In this document: in pieces, positions 28,572 through 37,589 of the stretch
Layout of the letters: every line of letters starts with the position of its first letter
Position numbering within the stretch: the first letter of the stretch is position 1
Assembly (NCBI RefSeq): GCF_000733765.1
Contig: NZ_JPOG01000001.1
Span: forward strand, 1,240,001-1,304,000
Origin: Algiphilus aromaticivorans DG1253
GTDB taxonomy: Bacteria > Pseudomonadota > Gammaproteobacteria > Nevskiales > Nevskiaceae
Length of the DNA stretch: 64,000 nt
Direction of reading: 5' to 3'
The notes under the pieces: model-generated
The model's database searches: none
Told to the model about the DNA's origin: nothing
Seen by the model: the letters and a program-made list of their open reading frames with translations, nothing else
Position numbers and translations under genes: made by a program

Positions 28572-29200
28572 GCCTGGTCGTCGGCCTGACCGGCGGCGTG
28601 GCCAGCGGCAAGTCCACGGTCGAGCGGGCCTTTGCCGCCCTCGGCGTGCCCGTGATCGATGCAGATCAGGTCGCGCGCGAGGTGGTCGCCCCCGGGGAGC
28701 CCGCGCTGGCTGCCATCGCCGAGCGCTTCGGCGAGGCGGTGCTGGATGCCGAGGGTTGTCTGGATCGATCGGGTTTGCGCGCGATCGTCTTCAACGACGA
28801 GGGTGCGCGTCGCGATCTCGAGGCGATCACGCACCCCGCTATCCGTGAGCGCCTGCTGGCGTGGCGAGAGGCTCTAACGGCGCCGTACGGCGTGCTCTCG
28901 GCGGCGCTGATGGTGGAGGGCGGTCTCGCGCGGCTTTGTGACCGCGTACTGGTGGTGGATGCCGAGGAGGCCCAGCAGCGAGATCGTGTCATGGCGCGCG
29001 ACGCGGTCGACGCCGACATGGCCGAGCGCATGCTCGCTGCCCAGGTCAACCGTCAGACGCGACTGTCGGCGGCCGACGATGTGCTGTGCAACAGCAGTGA
29101 TGTGACGGCGCTGGAAGCCGGTGTCGAGCGCCTGCACGATTTCTATAGCCGCCTTGCGGCTGGCGAGGCCGACACCTCTGAGCGGATTCGGCTGCCATGA
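28568..29200 (+). CDS. coaE: Dephospho-CoA kinase
   Basis: A 210-residue CoaE, which phosphorylates the ribose 3'-hydroxyl of dephospho-CoA in the last step of CoA synthesis. The P-loop GLTGGVASGKSTVE is at residues 7-20. VPVIDADQVAREVV and the LID-side segments HPAIRERLLAW and QQRDRVMARD are family features. The ATG overlaps the pilD stop (ATGA). The pilD-coaE-zapD-yacG order is conserved in gammaproteobacteria. Confidence 0.95.
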   Translation: MSLVVGLTGGVASGKSTVERAFAALGVPVIDADQVAREVVAPGEPALAAIAERFGEAVLDAEGCLDRSGLRAIVFNDEGARRDLEAITHPAIRERLLAWREALTAPYGVLSAALMVEGGLARLCDRVLVVDAEEAQQRDRVMARDAVDADMAERMLAAQVNRQTRLSAADDVLCNSSDVTALEAGVERLHDFYSRLAAGEADTSERIRLP

Positions 29201-29270
29201 GCGGGCGCATTGAAAGGGGGCAGGTGCGCGCGCACAATGCACGCCTCCTTCACGAGCCATCGGAGACGGT

Positions 29271-30044
29271 GTGAGCCAGAACGGCTGGGTGGCATTCGAG
29301 CAACCGCTGAACGAGCGTGTGCGCACTTTCTTGCGCCTGGAGACGCTTTTTGCCCAGCATGCGCACCACGCTGCGGATGATTCCGAATGGGGGCTGCGTG
29401 CCACGCTGCACAGCCTGCTCGACATCATGTCGGTGGTTTCGCGCTCCGATCTCAAGGTGGAGATCGTCAAGGAACTCTCTGAGCAGCACGACAATCTCGC
29501 GCAGCTCGCAGAAAAGCCTGGGGTCGATCCGCAGCGCCTGCAGAGCACGCTCGACGAGATCGACGCAGTGGTCAATGCGCTGAATGCGCTCAGTTCACAG
29601 TTCGCCCAGCAGATGCTGCGCGACAATGAATTCCTCGTCTCCATCCTCAACCGGGCGACGATTCCCGGCGGCACCTGCGGCTTCGACCTGCCGCTGTTGC
29701 ATCACTGGCTGGGAATGCCGGAACAGCGCGCGCGCCGTGATCTCGAAGCCTGGTATGCCGATCTCGAGCCTTTCCGGCGGGCGATCACGCTCTACATGCA
29801 GCTGCTGCGATCGAGCACGACCCCCAGCGAGCAGCGCGCGGAGCAGGGCACCTATGTCTACACCCCTGAGCGCACCTATACCCTGGTAAGAGTGCTGCTG
29901 GCGCAGGACAAGTGCCTCTTTCCGGAGATCAGCGCCGGGCGACATCGTTTCTCCATCCGCTTCCTCTACTGCAGCGACGTCAACAAGCGGCCCGAGGCGG
30001 TCGAGGACAACGTCGACTTTCGGCTGCAGTGCTGCGCGCTGTGA
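29271..30044 (+). CDS. zapD: Cell division protein ZapD
   Basis: A 257-residue ZapD (YacF), which crosslinks FtsZ filaments at the Z-ring. FEQPLNERVRTFLRLETLF opens the family-specific helical domain, and the C-terminal beta region is rich in Phe/Arg (RHRFSIRFLYCSDVNKRPE). The GTG start follows a GGAGACG site. The stop overlaps the GTG start of yacG. Confidence 0.95.
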   Translation: MSQNGWVAFEQPLNERVRTFLRLETLFAQHAHHAADDSEWGLRATLHSLLDIMSVVSRSDLKVEIVKELSEQHDNLAQLAEKPGVDPQRLQSTLDEIDAVVNALNALSSQFAQQMLRDNEFLVSILNRATIPGGTCGFDLPLLHHWLGMPEQRARRDLEAWYADLEPFRRAITLYMQLLRSSTTPSEQRAEQGTYVYTPERTYTLVRVLLAQDKCLFPEISAGRHRFSIRFLYCSDVNKRPEAVEDNVDFRLQCCAL

Positions 30045-30250
30045 CGGGCGCACGGCAAAAGAAGAGCGCTGCGCGCTGCCCGCAGTGCGATGCGGTGGTG
30101 GCAGTTGGGTCCGAGAACCCCTGGCGGCCCTTCTGCTCGCGCCGCTGCAAGCTCATTGATCTGGAGGGCTGGTTCACCGAACGCCACGTCATTCCCGGCG
30201 AGTCCGAGGACTGGGCGTCGCCGGATGGCAATGACGAGCGTAGCCACTGA
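30041..30250 (+). CDS. yacG: DNA gyrase inhibitor YacG
   Basis: A 69-residue zinc protein that binds GyrB and inhibits supercoiling in E. coli. The ligands are visible as CPQCDAVV near residue 13 and PFCSRRCKLIDLEGW further on, and the tail is acidic. The GTG start overlaps the zapD stop (GTGA) and gives the usual family length; longer readings run back through zapD and are not credible. Confidence 0.9.
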   Translation: MTGARQKKSAARCPQCDAVVAVGSENPWRPFCSRRCKLIDLEGWFTERHVIPGESEDWASPDGNDERSH

Positions 30251-30737
30251 GCCCGATCGGCGGGCTGCAGACGATGCCGCCTGGATGCGCCGCGCGCTCA
30301 GCGCAGCGCGTGCGGCGGCGAAGCGCGGCGAAGTGCCCGTGGGGGCCGTCATTACTCTCGATGGGCAGCACGTCGCAACTGCGGCCAACCGACCGGTCGC
30401 CGGTCACGATCCGACCGCGCACGCCGAGATTCGCGCGCTGCGTGCAGCGGGTCGCCGCCAGGCGAACTATCGACTTTCCGGAAGCACCCTCTACGTGACG
30501 CTGGAGCCCTGCGCGATGTGCGTGGGAGCGATCTTGCACGCGCGCGTCGCCCGCTTGGTCTTTGGCGCATACGACCCGCTCGCTGGTGCGGTGGTGTCGC
30601 GACACCTTCTTCTCGATGAGGCGCGGAATCACCAGCCGCCGGAGTGGACGGGCGGCGTGCTCGCCGATCCCTGCCGGGATGTTCTGCGCGAATTCTTTCG
30701 CGCGCGACGCGGCGATTCGCTCAGTTCGTCTCGCTGA
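30231..30737 (+). CDS. tadA: tRNA-specific adenosine deaminase TadA
   Basis: A 168-residue deaminase that converts A34 to inosine in tRNA-Arg(ACG). HAEIRAL supplies the zinc His and proton-shuttling Glu, and PCAMCVGAILHARVARLVFGA the zinc Cys pair. The tail FFRARR is also typical. Two nearby ATGs (30225 and 30231) are possible; the second gives MTSVATEPD. It overlaps the end of yacG by 20 bases and ends 17 bases inside the convergent lipoprotein gene. Confidence 0.93.
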   Translation: MTSVATEPDRRAADDAAWMRRALSAARAAAKRGEVPVGAVITLDGQHVATAANRPVAGHDPTAHAEIRALRAAGRRQANYRLSGSTLYVTLEPCAMCVGAILHARVARLVFGAYDPLAGAVVSRHLLLDEARNHQPPEWTGGVLADPCRDVLREFFRARRGDSLSSSR

Positions 30738-31260
30738 GCCGCTCGCGTACGGCGTTCTCGAGGCTCGTCAGGCCCCAGCGTTTGCCCTCGGCAATGGCGG
30801 CCTCAGTCGGCCTGCCCTCTATCCAGGCGGCGCGCAGGGCGATCAGCGCGCCCACACGGTTGCCGGAGGCGCAGTGCAGTACTGCCGCCTCATCGACGAT
30901 CTCGCGCAGCACATCGTCCAGCCATATCGCCGCGTCACGGTCTAGATCGTCGGCGCCGGCGATGGGTCGGTGGTGATGTTGGATGCCCAGTGTCTTGGCC
31001 TCTCCTGCCTCGTCGAAGTCCGGGTGCTCGTCGCGCGGCTGCAGGCTGATGACGTGCGGAATATCCGCTTCGGCTATGGCTTGCAGCTTCTGCGGGTCGA
31101 GGGCGCCGGTGACGATACGGTCGGGCTCCGGTGTGAACTGTTCCGGCAGGCTGAGGCGTTCGGCGGCAGGTGAAGCCGTCCGGCTTTCGTCGCCGCAGGC
31201 GGCGAGGGTCAGGGCGGCAGCGACCAGCAGTGTCGCGAAGGTGGTGCGGGGTAGGGGCAT
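30721..31260 (-). CDS. Lipoprotein with DSP/PTP-like (beta-lactamase-hydrolase-type) phosphatase domain
   Basis: A 179-residue predicted lipoprotein (lipobox LTLAAC, Cys22) whose mature part is a small phosphatase of the DUF442/BLH-associated type. The P-loop HCASGNR, near residues 129-135, fits the Cys-x5-Arg signature of protein tyrosine and dual-specificity phosphatases. DRIVTGALDPQKLQAIAEADIPHVISLQP is the family's N-terminal signature. In several bacteria this domain is fused to or encoded with a persulfide dioxygenase and YeeE transporters. Here it is separately exported and sits 11 bases downstream of two YeeE-type genes, so a sulfur-related periplasmic role is inferred. Confidence 0.8.
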   Translation of the reverse strand: MPLPRTTFATLLVAAALTLAACGDESRTASPAAERLSLPEQFTPEPDRIVTGALDPQKLQAIAEADIPHVISLQPRDEHPDFDEAGEAKTLGIQHHHRPIAGADDLDRDAAIWLDDVLREIVDEAAVLHCASGNRVGALIALRAAWIEGRPTEAAIAEGKRWGLTSLENAVRERLSETN

Positions 31261-31271
31261 GGCTCTGTGCA

Positions 31272-31685
31272 CTACCGGGCTCCGACCGTTTTGTCGTGCA
31301 GCAGAGCGCCGGCGATCATTGCGGCAACGAAGGCCAGGATGACCGGCATGCCGGAAGCGATATCCGCCAGCGCCGGGCCGGGGCACAGGCCGGCGACGCC
31401 CCAGCCTAGGCCGAAAATTGCCGCGCCGCCTAGCAGCCGGCCGTCGATATCGCGGCGCGTCGGCAGGTGGAAATCGGTGGCGAAAAGCGGCCGGGAACGT
31501 CGACGCATGAAGTAGAAGCCCGGTGTTGTCACGCAGAGCGCGCCGCCCATGACGAAGGCCAGTGTGGGGTCCCAGCTGCCTGCGACGTCCAGAAAGTTCA
31601 GCACCTTGGCCGGGTCGCTCATGCCGGACAGCGCCAGGCCGATGCCGAAAACGATGCCGGCGAGGGCCGCGACGAGGATCTTCAT
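31272..31685 (-). CDS. YeeE/YedE-type membrane protein, DUF6691 half
   Basis: A 137-residue inner-membrane protein with about four hydrophobic segments. MKILVAALAGIVFGIGLALSGMSDPAKVLNFLDV and WGVAGLCPGPALADIASG, with its conserved Cys, are the signatures of the shorter half of split YeeE/PmpAB transporters. YeeE proteins move thiosulfate or related sulfur species. The start overlaps the stop of the preceding gene, so the halves should be made together. Confidence 0.88.
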   Translation of the reverse strand: MKILVAALAGIVFGIGLALSGMSDPAKVLNFLDVAGSWDPTLAFVMGGALCVTTPGFYFMRRRSRPLFATDFHLPTRRDIDGRLLGGAAIFGLGWGVAGLCPGPALADIASGMPVILAFVAAMIAGALLHDKTVGAR

Positions 31686-32122
31686 GCGGCACCTCCCGCA
31701 ACCAGTACGTGCCGAATGACGAAAACGGTGAGCGCGGCCACCAGCATGAAGGTAGCGGTGGCGAGGATGGAGCGATTCGACAGCCGCGCGATGCCGCAGA
31801 CGCCGTGCCCGGAGGTGCAGCCGTTGCCCATGCGCGTGCCGAAGCCGACCAGCAGCCCACCGATCAGCATCAGCGGCAGGCCCACCTGAGGTTGGATCTG
31901 CAGCCCGCCGCCGGTCAGGACGTCATAGATCAGCGCGCCCGCTGGCAGGCCGATCAGGAAGGCGATGCGCCAGCCGCGGCCACCTTCTGGATTCTGCTGC
32001 ATGGCTGTGCCCAGAAGGCCGCTTATGCCAGCAATGCGCCCCTGCGCCAGCAGCACGATGAGTGCGGCAGCCCCGATCATGAGGCCGCCGACGAAGCCGC
32101 TCAACGGCGTGAATTCGGTCAT
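31682..32122 (-). CDS. YeeE/YedE-type membrane protein, sulfur transport half
   Basis: A 146-residue membrane protein. FGTRMGNGCTSGHGVCGIARLSNRS contains the conserved Cys-x-Ser-Gly-His-Gly-x-Cys pattern of YeeE-family transporters, believed to relay sulfur species. It starts the three-gene unit with the DUF6691 half and the phosphatase lipoprotein. Upstream, before the clpB stop, is a short AT-rich stretch (AATATATGCTTATT on this strand) that may be a promoter or operator. No ArsR/BigR-type regulator gene is present nearby. Confidence 0.88.
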   Translation of the reverse strand: MTEFTPLSGFVGGLMIGAAALIVLLAQGRIAGISGLLGTAMQQNPEGGRGWRIAFLIGLPAGALIYDVLTGGGLQIQPQVGLPLMLIGGLLVGFGTRMGNGCTSGHGVCGIARLSNRSILATATFMLVAALTVFVIRHVLVAGGAA

Positions 32123-32161
32123 CCCGCGCTCCGATAAATGCTGTCAGAGAATAAGCATATA

Positions 32162-34801
32162 TTAAACTGCGCCTGCGGTTTCCGCGGTCGTGGTGGTGCG
32201 CTCGAAGGCGATGGCCCCGTCGCGCGCCTGCACGCTGATGTGGTCGCCCGGCACGAAGGCGCCGTCCAGCAGCTGGCGCGCCAATGGGTTTTCCACCTGC
32301 GTCTGCAGCGCGCGCTTCAGCGGTCGTGCACCGTAGACCGGATCGAAGCCGGCTTCCGCGAGCAGGTCGAGCGCGCTGTCTTCCAGCGTGATGCCGATCT
32401 GCCGGTCGGCCAGTCTGTCGACCAGGTTCTGCGCCTGGATGCGCGCGATGTCGCGAATCTGCAGGCGGTCGAGGGCGTGGAAGACCACCGCCTCGTCGAT
32501 GCGGTTGATGAACTCCGGCCGGAAGTGCTGGCGCACGGTTTCCATCACCGCCGCCTTGATGCCGGCATAGTCCTCACTGTCGCCCAGGTCCTGGATCATC
32601 TGTGAGCCGAGATTGCTGGTCATGACGATGACCGCGTTGCGGAAATCCACCGTGCGGCCCTGACCGTCCGTCAGGCGGCCGTCGTCGAGCACCTGCAGCA
32701 GGATGTTGAAGACGTCGCTGTGTGCCTTCTCGATTTCATCGAGGAGGATCACGCAGTAGGGCCGGCGGCGGACGGTCTCGGTGAGATAGCCGCCTTCCTC
32801 GTAGCCGACGTAGCCGGGCGGGGCGCCGATTAGGCGCGCCACGCTGTGGCGCTCCATGAACTCGCTCATGTCGATGCGCACCATCGCTTCCTCGGTATCA
32901 AAGAGGAAGTTGGCCAGTGCTTTCGACAGCTCGGTCTTGCCGACTCCGGTGGGGCCGAGAAAGAGGAAGGAGCCGATGGGCCGGTTCGGGTCCGACAGCC
33001 CGGCGCGCGAGCGGCGAATGGCATCGGAGACGGCAGTGACGGCCTCTTCCTGCCCGATGACGCGGGCGTGCAGCGCCTCTTCCATGCGCAGCAGCTTGTC
33101 GCGCTCGCCCTCGACGAGCTTGGCAACCGGGATGCCGGTCCAGCGCGCGACCACCTCGGCCACTTCCTCGTCGGTGACGGCCGTGCGCAGCAGTCGGTGC
33201 TTGGTCGCGCCATCGGCGGATTGCTCGGCAGTCTCTGCTTCGGCCGCCTTCTGCTCCTCGGCCAGCTTGCGCTCCAGCTCGGGGATGGTGCCGTACTGCA
33301 GCTCCGCCATGCGGCTCAGGTCGCCGGCACGCCGTGCCGCCTCCAGCTCCGTGCGGACGCGGTCGATCTGCTCCTTGATGTCCTGGCTGCCGGCGACCTC
33401 GGCTTTCTCACCCTGCCACTGGGACTCCAGCTCTGCGTACTCGGCCTCGAGCTTGGTGATCTCCTCGTTGAGGGAGGCTTTGCCGCGCCGGGCGGATTCG
33501 TCCTCGTCGCTGCCGATGGCCTCGCGCTCGATCTTGAGCTGGATGAGGCGCCGCTCCAGGCGGTCGAGCGCCTCGGGCTTGGAGTCGATCTCGATACGGA
33601 TACGCGAGGCGGCCTCGTCGATCAGGTCGATGGCTTTGTCGGGGAGCTGACGGTCCGTGATGTAGCGATGCGATAGGCGCGCCGCGGCGATGATAGCGGC
33701 GTCGGTGATGTCGACGCCGTGATGCAACTCGTAACGCTCCTTCAGGCCGCGCAGGATGGCCACGGTATCCTCGACGGAGGGCTCGGCGACAATCACTTTC
33801 TGGAAGCGCCGCTCCAGCGCGGCGTCCTTCTCGATGTGCTTGCGATACTCGTCGAGGGTGGTGGCGCCCACGCAGTGCAGCTCGCCACGGGCCAGCGCCG
33901 GCTTGAGCATATTGCCGGCGTCCATGGAGCCCTCGGCCTTGCCGGCGCCGACCATGGTGTGCAGCTCGTCGATGAAGAGGATGACCTGACCTTCTTCCTT
34001 GGAAAGGTCCTTGAGCACGCCCTTCAGGCGCTCCTCGAACTCGCCACGGAACTTGGCCCCCGCGATCAGTGCAGCCATGTCCAGCGACAGAACGCGCTTG
34101 GACTTCAGGCTCTCGGGCACCTCGCCGTTGACGATGCGCTGCGCCAGGCCCTCGACGATGGCTGTCTTGCCGACGCCGGGCTCGCCGATGAGCACAGGGT
34201 TGTTCTTGGTACGGCGTGACAGCACCTGCACGACGCGGCGGATCTCCTCGTCGCGGCCAATGACCGGATCGAGCTTGCCGGCCTCGGCGCGCTGGGTGAG
34301 GTCCAGGGTGTACTTTTCCAGCGCCTGGCGCTGGTCCTCGGCGTTGGGGTCGTCGACGTTTTCGCCACCGCGAACCTCGTCGATGGCCTTCTCCAGCAAC
34401 TCCTTGCGGGCGCCCGCCTCGCGCAGCAGCTCGCCGAGGCGATCCTTGTCGTCTAGGGCCGCCAACGGGAAGAGTTCGGTGGCGATGTACTGGTCGCCGC
34501 GCTTCTGCGCCAGCCGGTCGCAGAGATTGAGGATCCGACCGAGGGGCTGCGAGATGCCCACCTCTCCGGTGGCCTGTTTGACGGTTGGCAGCTCGCCGAG
34601 CGCGCGCGCCAGCGCATTGCGCAGCCGGGCGATGTCGCCGCCGCCCGTCTCGATCAGCTTGCCCGTATGCCCGTTCTGGGCGTCGAGCAGCGCCTGCATG
34701 AGATGCACAGGCGCGATCTCGTTGTGATCGCGCCCGACTGCCAGTGATTGGGCGTCGGCCAGCGCCTGCTGAAACTGGCTGGTGAGTTTGTCGGTGCGCA
34801 T
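32162..34801 (-). CDS. clpB: Chaperone ClpB
   Basis: An 879-residue ClpB disaggregase, which works with DnaK to rescue aggregated proteins. The N-domain begins [22 protein letters not shown]. The first AAA+ module has Walker [17 protein letters not shown] and Walker [12 protein letters not shown] coiled-coil middle domain (about residues 410-540) follows, and the second AAA+ module has Walker [16 protein letters not shown] with [11 protein letters not shown]. The C-terminal D2 small domain closes with [12 protein letters not shown] sigma-32-like promoter lies upstream. Confidence 0.97.
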   Translation of the reverse strand: MRTDKLTSQFQQALADAQSLAVGRDHNEIAPVHLMQALLDAQNGHTGKLIETGGGDIARLRNALARALGELPTVKQATGEVGISQPLGRILNLCDRLAQKRGDQYIATELFPLAALDDKDRLGELLREAGARKELLEKAIDEVRGGENVDDPNAEDQRQALEKYTLDLTQRAEAGKLDPVIGRDEEIRRVVQVLSRRTKNNPVLIGEPGVGKTAIVEGLAQRIVNGEVPESLKSKRVLSLDMAALIAGAKFRGEFEERLKGVLKDLSKEEGQVILFIDELHTMVGAGKAEGSMDAGNMLKPALARGELHCVGATTLDEYRKHIEKDAALERRFQKVIVAEPSVEDTVAILRGLKERYELHHGVDITDAAIIAAARLSHRYITDRQLPDKAIDLIDEAASRIRIEIDSKPEALDRLERRLIQLKIEREAIGSDEDESARRGKASLNEEITKLEAEYAELESQWQGEKAEVAGSQDIKEQIDRVRTELEAARRAGDLSRMAELQYGTIPELERKLAEEQKAAEAETAEQSADGATKHRLLRTAVTDEEVAEVVARWTGIPVAKLVEGERDKLLRMEEALHARVIGQEEAVTAVSDAIRRSRAGLSDPNRPIGSFLFLGPTGVGKTELSKALANFLFDTEEAMVRIDMSEFMERHSVARLIGAPPGYVGYEEGGYLTETVRRRPYCVILLDEIEKAHSDVFNILLQVLDDGRLTDGQGRTVDFRNAVIVMTSNLGSQMIQDLGDSEDYAGIKAAVMETVRQHFRPEFINRIDEAVVFHALDRLQIRDIARIQAQNLVDRLADRQIGITLEDSALDLLAEAGFDPVYGARPLKRALQTQVENPLARQLLDGAFVPGDHISVQARDGAIAFERTTTTAETAGAV

Positions 34802-34831
34802 GGAGTACCTGCTTGCGAGTGAACTCCCTCT

Positions 34832-34860
34832 AATGTGAGGGCGCGGCGTTCGGCTTCAAG
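34832..34860 (-). promoter_or_regulatory. Sigma-32-like heat-shock promoter of clpB
   Basis: On the minus strand, CTTGAAG (34860-34854) is followed after 13 bases by CCTCACATT (34840-34832). The consensus for sigma-32 is CTTGAAA, a 13-17 base spacer and CCCCATNT. The -10 ends 30 bases before the clpB ATG. The fit at -35 is six of seven; the -10 fit is partial. Confidence 0.55.
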
Positions 34861-34919
34861 CGGCGCTGGGGCGGCGCTTGGCGTAGGGTGTCGGCTCCCT
34901 TTCGCGCGATACCGTGACC

Positions 34920-35654
34920 ATGCAGACGACCAAGGCCTACAAAAACAACGAGTTCCTGATGAGTGAGGAGGCACGGACCGTGCGCATCCTCTGCGAGTAC
35001 CTGGAGCCGCAGCGCCGTCTGGCACAGCAGAACATCCGACGGGCGGTGGCCTTCTTCGGCTCGGCGCGCTCGGAGCCGCACACCGAGGGGGAGGCTGGAC
35101 CTACGCCGGACTACTACAGCATCGCTGTCGACATGGCCGAGCGGCTGGCGCACTGGACCTGCGAGACGCATCGCCCGAATGATCGCTACTACCTCGTCAC
35201 CGGCGGCGGGCCGGGCATCATGCAGGCTGTTCACGAGGGCGCGGCGCGCGTGCACGCGGGGCTGAACGTCGGGCTGAACATCTCCTTGCCCTTTGAGCAG
35301 CATCTCAATGACCACCTGACGGCGCAGAACGCCTTCGAGTTCCACTACTTCTTCATGCGCAAATTCTGGTTCATGAATCTTGCGCGCGGGGCGGTGGTAT
35401 TCCCGGGCGGTTTCGGTACTTTCGACGAACTTTTCGAGCTGCTGACGCTGGTGCAGACCGGCAAGGCGCCGCTCATGCCGGTTGTGCTCTTCGGCAGCGA
35501 GTTCTGGAACGAGGCACTCGACTTCCAAGCGCTGGCGCGCCGCGGGCTGATCAGCGAAGAGGATCTGGAGCTGTTCCGGATCTGCGACGACATCGACGTC
35601 GCCGTGTCTCACATGGTGAGCGGTCTGGAGCCGGAGGCGCGCCCGCGCCGCTGA
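34920..35654 (+). CDS. LOG-family protein (possible nucleotide 5'-monophosphate phosphoribohydrolase)
   Basis: A 244-residue protein with the LOG/lysine-decarboxylase-like fold. VTGGGPGIMQAVHEGA and FPGGFGTFDELFELL (PGGxGTxxE) are the defining motifs. Characterised relatives cleave the base from nucleotide monophosphates, including cytokinin nucleotides, and none is a true lysine decarboxylase. It has an N-terminal extension of about 40 residues. The ATG was preferred over a GTG two codons upstream. It is divergent from clpB. Confidence 0.87.
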   Translation: MQTTKAYKNNEFLMSEEARTVRILCEYLEPQRRLAQQNIRRAVAFFGSARSEPHTEGEAGPTPDYYSIAVDMAERLAHWTCETHRPNDRYYLVTGGGPGIMQAVHEGAARVHAGLNVGLNISLPFEQHLNDHLTAQNAFEFHYFFMRKFWFMNLARGAVVFPGGFGTFDELFELLTLVQTGKAPLMPVVLFGSEFWNEALDFQALARRGLISEEDLELFRICDDIDVAVSHMVSGLEPEARPRR

Positions 35655-35669
35655 GTCCGCTGTGGCGGC

Positions 35670-35915
35670 TCAGTCGTCGTCGAAGAGCAGGTCGTCCTCG
35701 GCGAGGAGGCGGCGCAACGCGCGATCCTCGCGGAAGCGCTCGACATCGCGCCAGTCGCGCAGGCGCACGCCCGGCGGGGCGGCGCTGCGTTGCTTGCCGT
35801 TCTCGTCGACGCTCTCGCTATCGTCATCCTTCCAGTCGACGGAGTCGCTGTCGTCGAATGCGTCTTCGCTGTCGTCGAAATCGGTTTCGGGGCGGGGCTT
35901 CTTCTTGGCTGCCAT
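35670..35915 (-). CDS. Small acidic protein, PA3496-like
   Basis: An 81-residue protein: a Lys-rich start (MAAKKKPRP), a strongly acidic Asp/Ser stretch (about 11-36) and a charged helical tail, RLRDWRDVERFREDRALRRLL, ending in DDLLFDDD. The tail resembles the PA3496-type family of small putative envelope-integrity proteins, but the match is by impression only. The ATG at MAAKK was chosen because the upstream extension overlaps the nfeD gene antisense. It converges with the LOG gene. Confidence 0.55.
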   Translation of the reverse strand: MAAKKKPRPETDFDDSEDAFDDSDSVDWKDDDSESVDENGKQRSAAPPGVRLRDWRDVERFREDRALRRLLAEDDLLFDDD

Positions 35916-36083
35916 CGCAATTCCCACGAAGCAGAAAATAGGTCTTAGGGAAGCGTCTTTTAGCAGTGTTTGGCGGCAGAAAAAAGAGGGGGCGCGCAAG
36001 TGATTGTCATTGGCTCCTAACTCGGCCTCGACTAGGCTTGAAAATACGCTACAGCAGTGGCACGGGGCTGATAACCTAGGAGC

Positions 36084-37577
36084 ATGAAACGCGCATTGGC
36101 AATGCTGCTGCTGGGTGCTGGCGTGGGCCTCAGCGCGCTGCAGGTCGCCGGCCAGGAAGGCGCGACCGATGCGGACGCCGCGCGCGCACAGTTGGGCGTC
36201 ATCACTATCGACGGCGCTATCAGCCCCGCCACCTCGGACTACCTGGAAAGCGCCCACGCCGAGGCGGTCGAAGACGGTGCCACCGTTGTATTGATCGAGC
36301 TGGATACCCCCGGCGGGCTGGTCACAGCGACGCGCGACATGATCCAGATCATCCTGCAGTCGGAAGTGCCGGTCATCACCTGGGTGACGCCCGAAGGCGC
36401 GCGCGCCGCCAGCGCCGGCACCTATATTCTCTACGCCTCGCATGTGGCAGCGATGGCACCGGCTACCAATGTTGGTGCTGCTACGCCCGTGCAGATGGGC
36501 GGAGCACCGCAGCCGCAGCCCGGTGACCGTGACGCTCCGGACAAGAGCAGCGACAGCGAGGCCAAGGGCGGCGAGGACGCCAATGACGAAGATCGGGACC
36601 AGTCGGGGGAGAAGGAGTCCGAGTCCGCGTCGGAGCCGAAAAGCGACAGCAGCGGCGGCAGCGCCATGGAGAAGAAGGCGATCAACGATGCTGTCGCCTA
36701 TATCCGCTCGCTCGCCGAGCGGCGCGGGCGCAATGCCGACTGGGCCGAGGAGGCCGTGCGTGAAGGCGTCAGCATCTCGGCCAACGCCGCGCTGGAGCGC
36801 AACGTCATAGATCTTGTCGCCGGCTCGCTCGACGAGCTGCTGAGTTCGGCGCATGGCATGGAAGTGGAAATGCATGGCGGTGCCACGCGCACGCTGGCGC
36901 TGGAGAATGCCGATATCCGGCGTTACGAGCCCGGCTGGCGTCATCAGTTCCTGGCGATCATCACCAATCCCACTATTGCCTACGTGCTGATGATGATCGG
37001 CATCTACGGCCTGCTGCTCGAAGGTTACAGTCCGGGCGCCATCCTGCCCGGCACAGTGGGCGCCATTGCGCTGCTGCTCGCGCTCTACGCCTTCCAGCTC
37101 ATGCCGGTTAACTACGTGGGGCTGGGCCTGCTGCTGCTGGGTATCGTGCTGATGATTGCCGAGGCGCTGGCCCCCAGTTTCGGTATCCTCGGCTTCGGCG
37201 GTCTGGCCGCCTTCGTGCTGGGCTCCATCTTCCTCATGGATAGCGACGTGCCGGGATACGACGTGAACATCGGCCTTATCGTGGGCCTCGCGCTGGCCAT
37301 GGGTCTGCTGCTGGCGATTACCTTCTACATGCTCTATCGGTCTCGCAAGGCGCGTATATCGACCGGCGAAGAGGGCACGCTGGACGGGCAGATCGGCGAG
37401 GTCGTCGAGTTCGCCGACGGCCGCGGATGGATGCGCCTGAACGGCGAGCGCTGGCAGATTCGCAGCAACGAAAGCCTTTCACCGGGGCAGCGCGTGCGCG
37501 TTACCGGGCACGACGGCTTCACGGCCCATGTTGTCGCCGCCGACGGATCGTCGGGCGGTCCCCAGTCTTCCTACTGA
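36084..37577 (+). CDS. NfeD-family ClpP-like membrane serine protease
   Basis: A 497-residue long-form NfeD. A signal peptide (about 1-24) leads to a ClpP-class protease domain with LDTPGGLVTATRDMIQ and a catalytic Ser in GARAASAGTYIL. The catalytic Lys is expected in MEKKAINDAVAYIRSLAE. Between them is a Pro/Asp/Ser/Glu-rich insertion (about residues 138-190). Four or five membrane spans (about 290-420) precede a C-terminal OB-fold domain (GEEGTLDGQIGEV). Such proteases cut stomatin-like partners, and the slipin gene follows 12 bases later. Confidence 0.92.
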   Translation: MKRALAMLLLGAGVGLSALQVAGQEGATDADAARAQLGVITIDGAISPATSDYLESAHAEAVEDGATVVLIELDTPGGLVTATRDMIQIILQSEVPVITWVTPEGARAASAGTYILYASHVAAMAPATNVGAATPVQMGGAPQPQPGDRDAPDKSSDSEAKGGEDANDEDRDQSGEKESESASEPKSDSSGGSAMEKKAINDAVAYIRSLAERRGRNADWAEEAVREGVSISANAALERNVIDLVAGSLDELLSSAHGMEVEMHGGATRTLALENADIRRYEPGWRHQFLAIITNPTIAYVLMMIGIYGLLLEGYSPGAILPGTVGAIALLLALYAFQLMPVNYVGLGLLLLGIVLMIAEALAPSFGILGFGGLAAFVLGSIFLMDSDVPGYDVNIGLIVGLALAMGLLLAITFYMLYRSRKARISTGEEGTLDGQIGEVVEFADGRGWMRLNGERWQIRSNESLSPGQRVRVTGHDGFTAHVVAADGSSGGPQSSY

Positions 37578-37589
37578 CCGGAGTCATCC

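Noticed and set aside
30721-31860. A 379-residue frame including the phosphatase lipoprotein
   Set aside because: The N-terminal 200 residues are a shadow of the YeeE-type genes. The lipoprotein signal begins at 31260.
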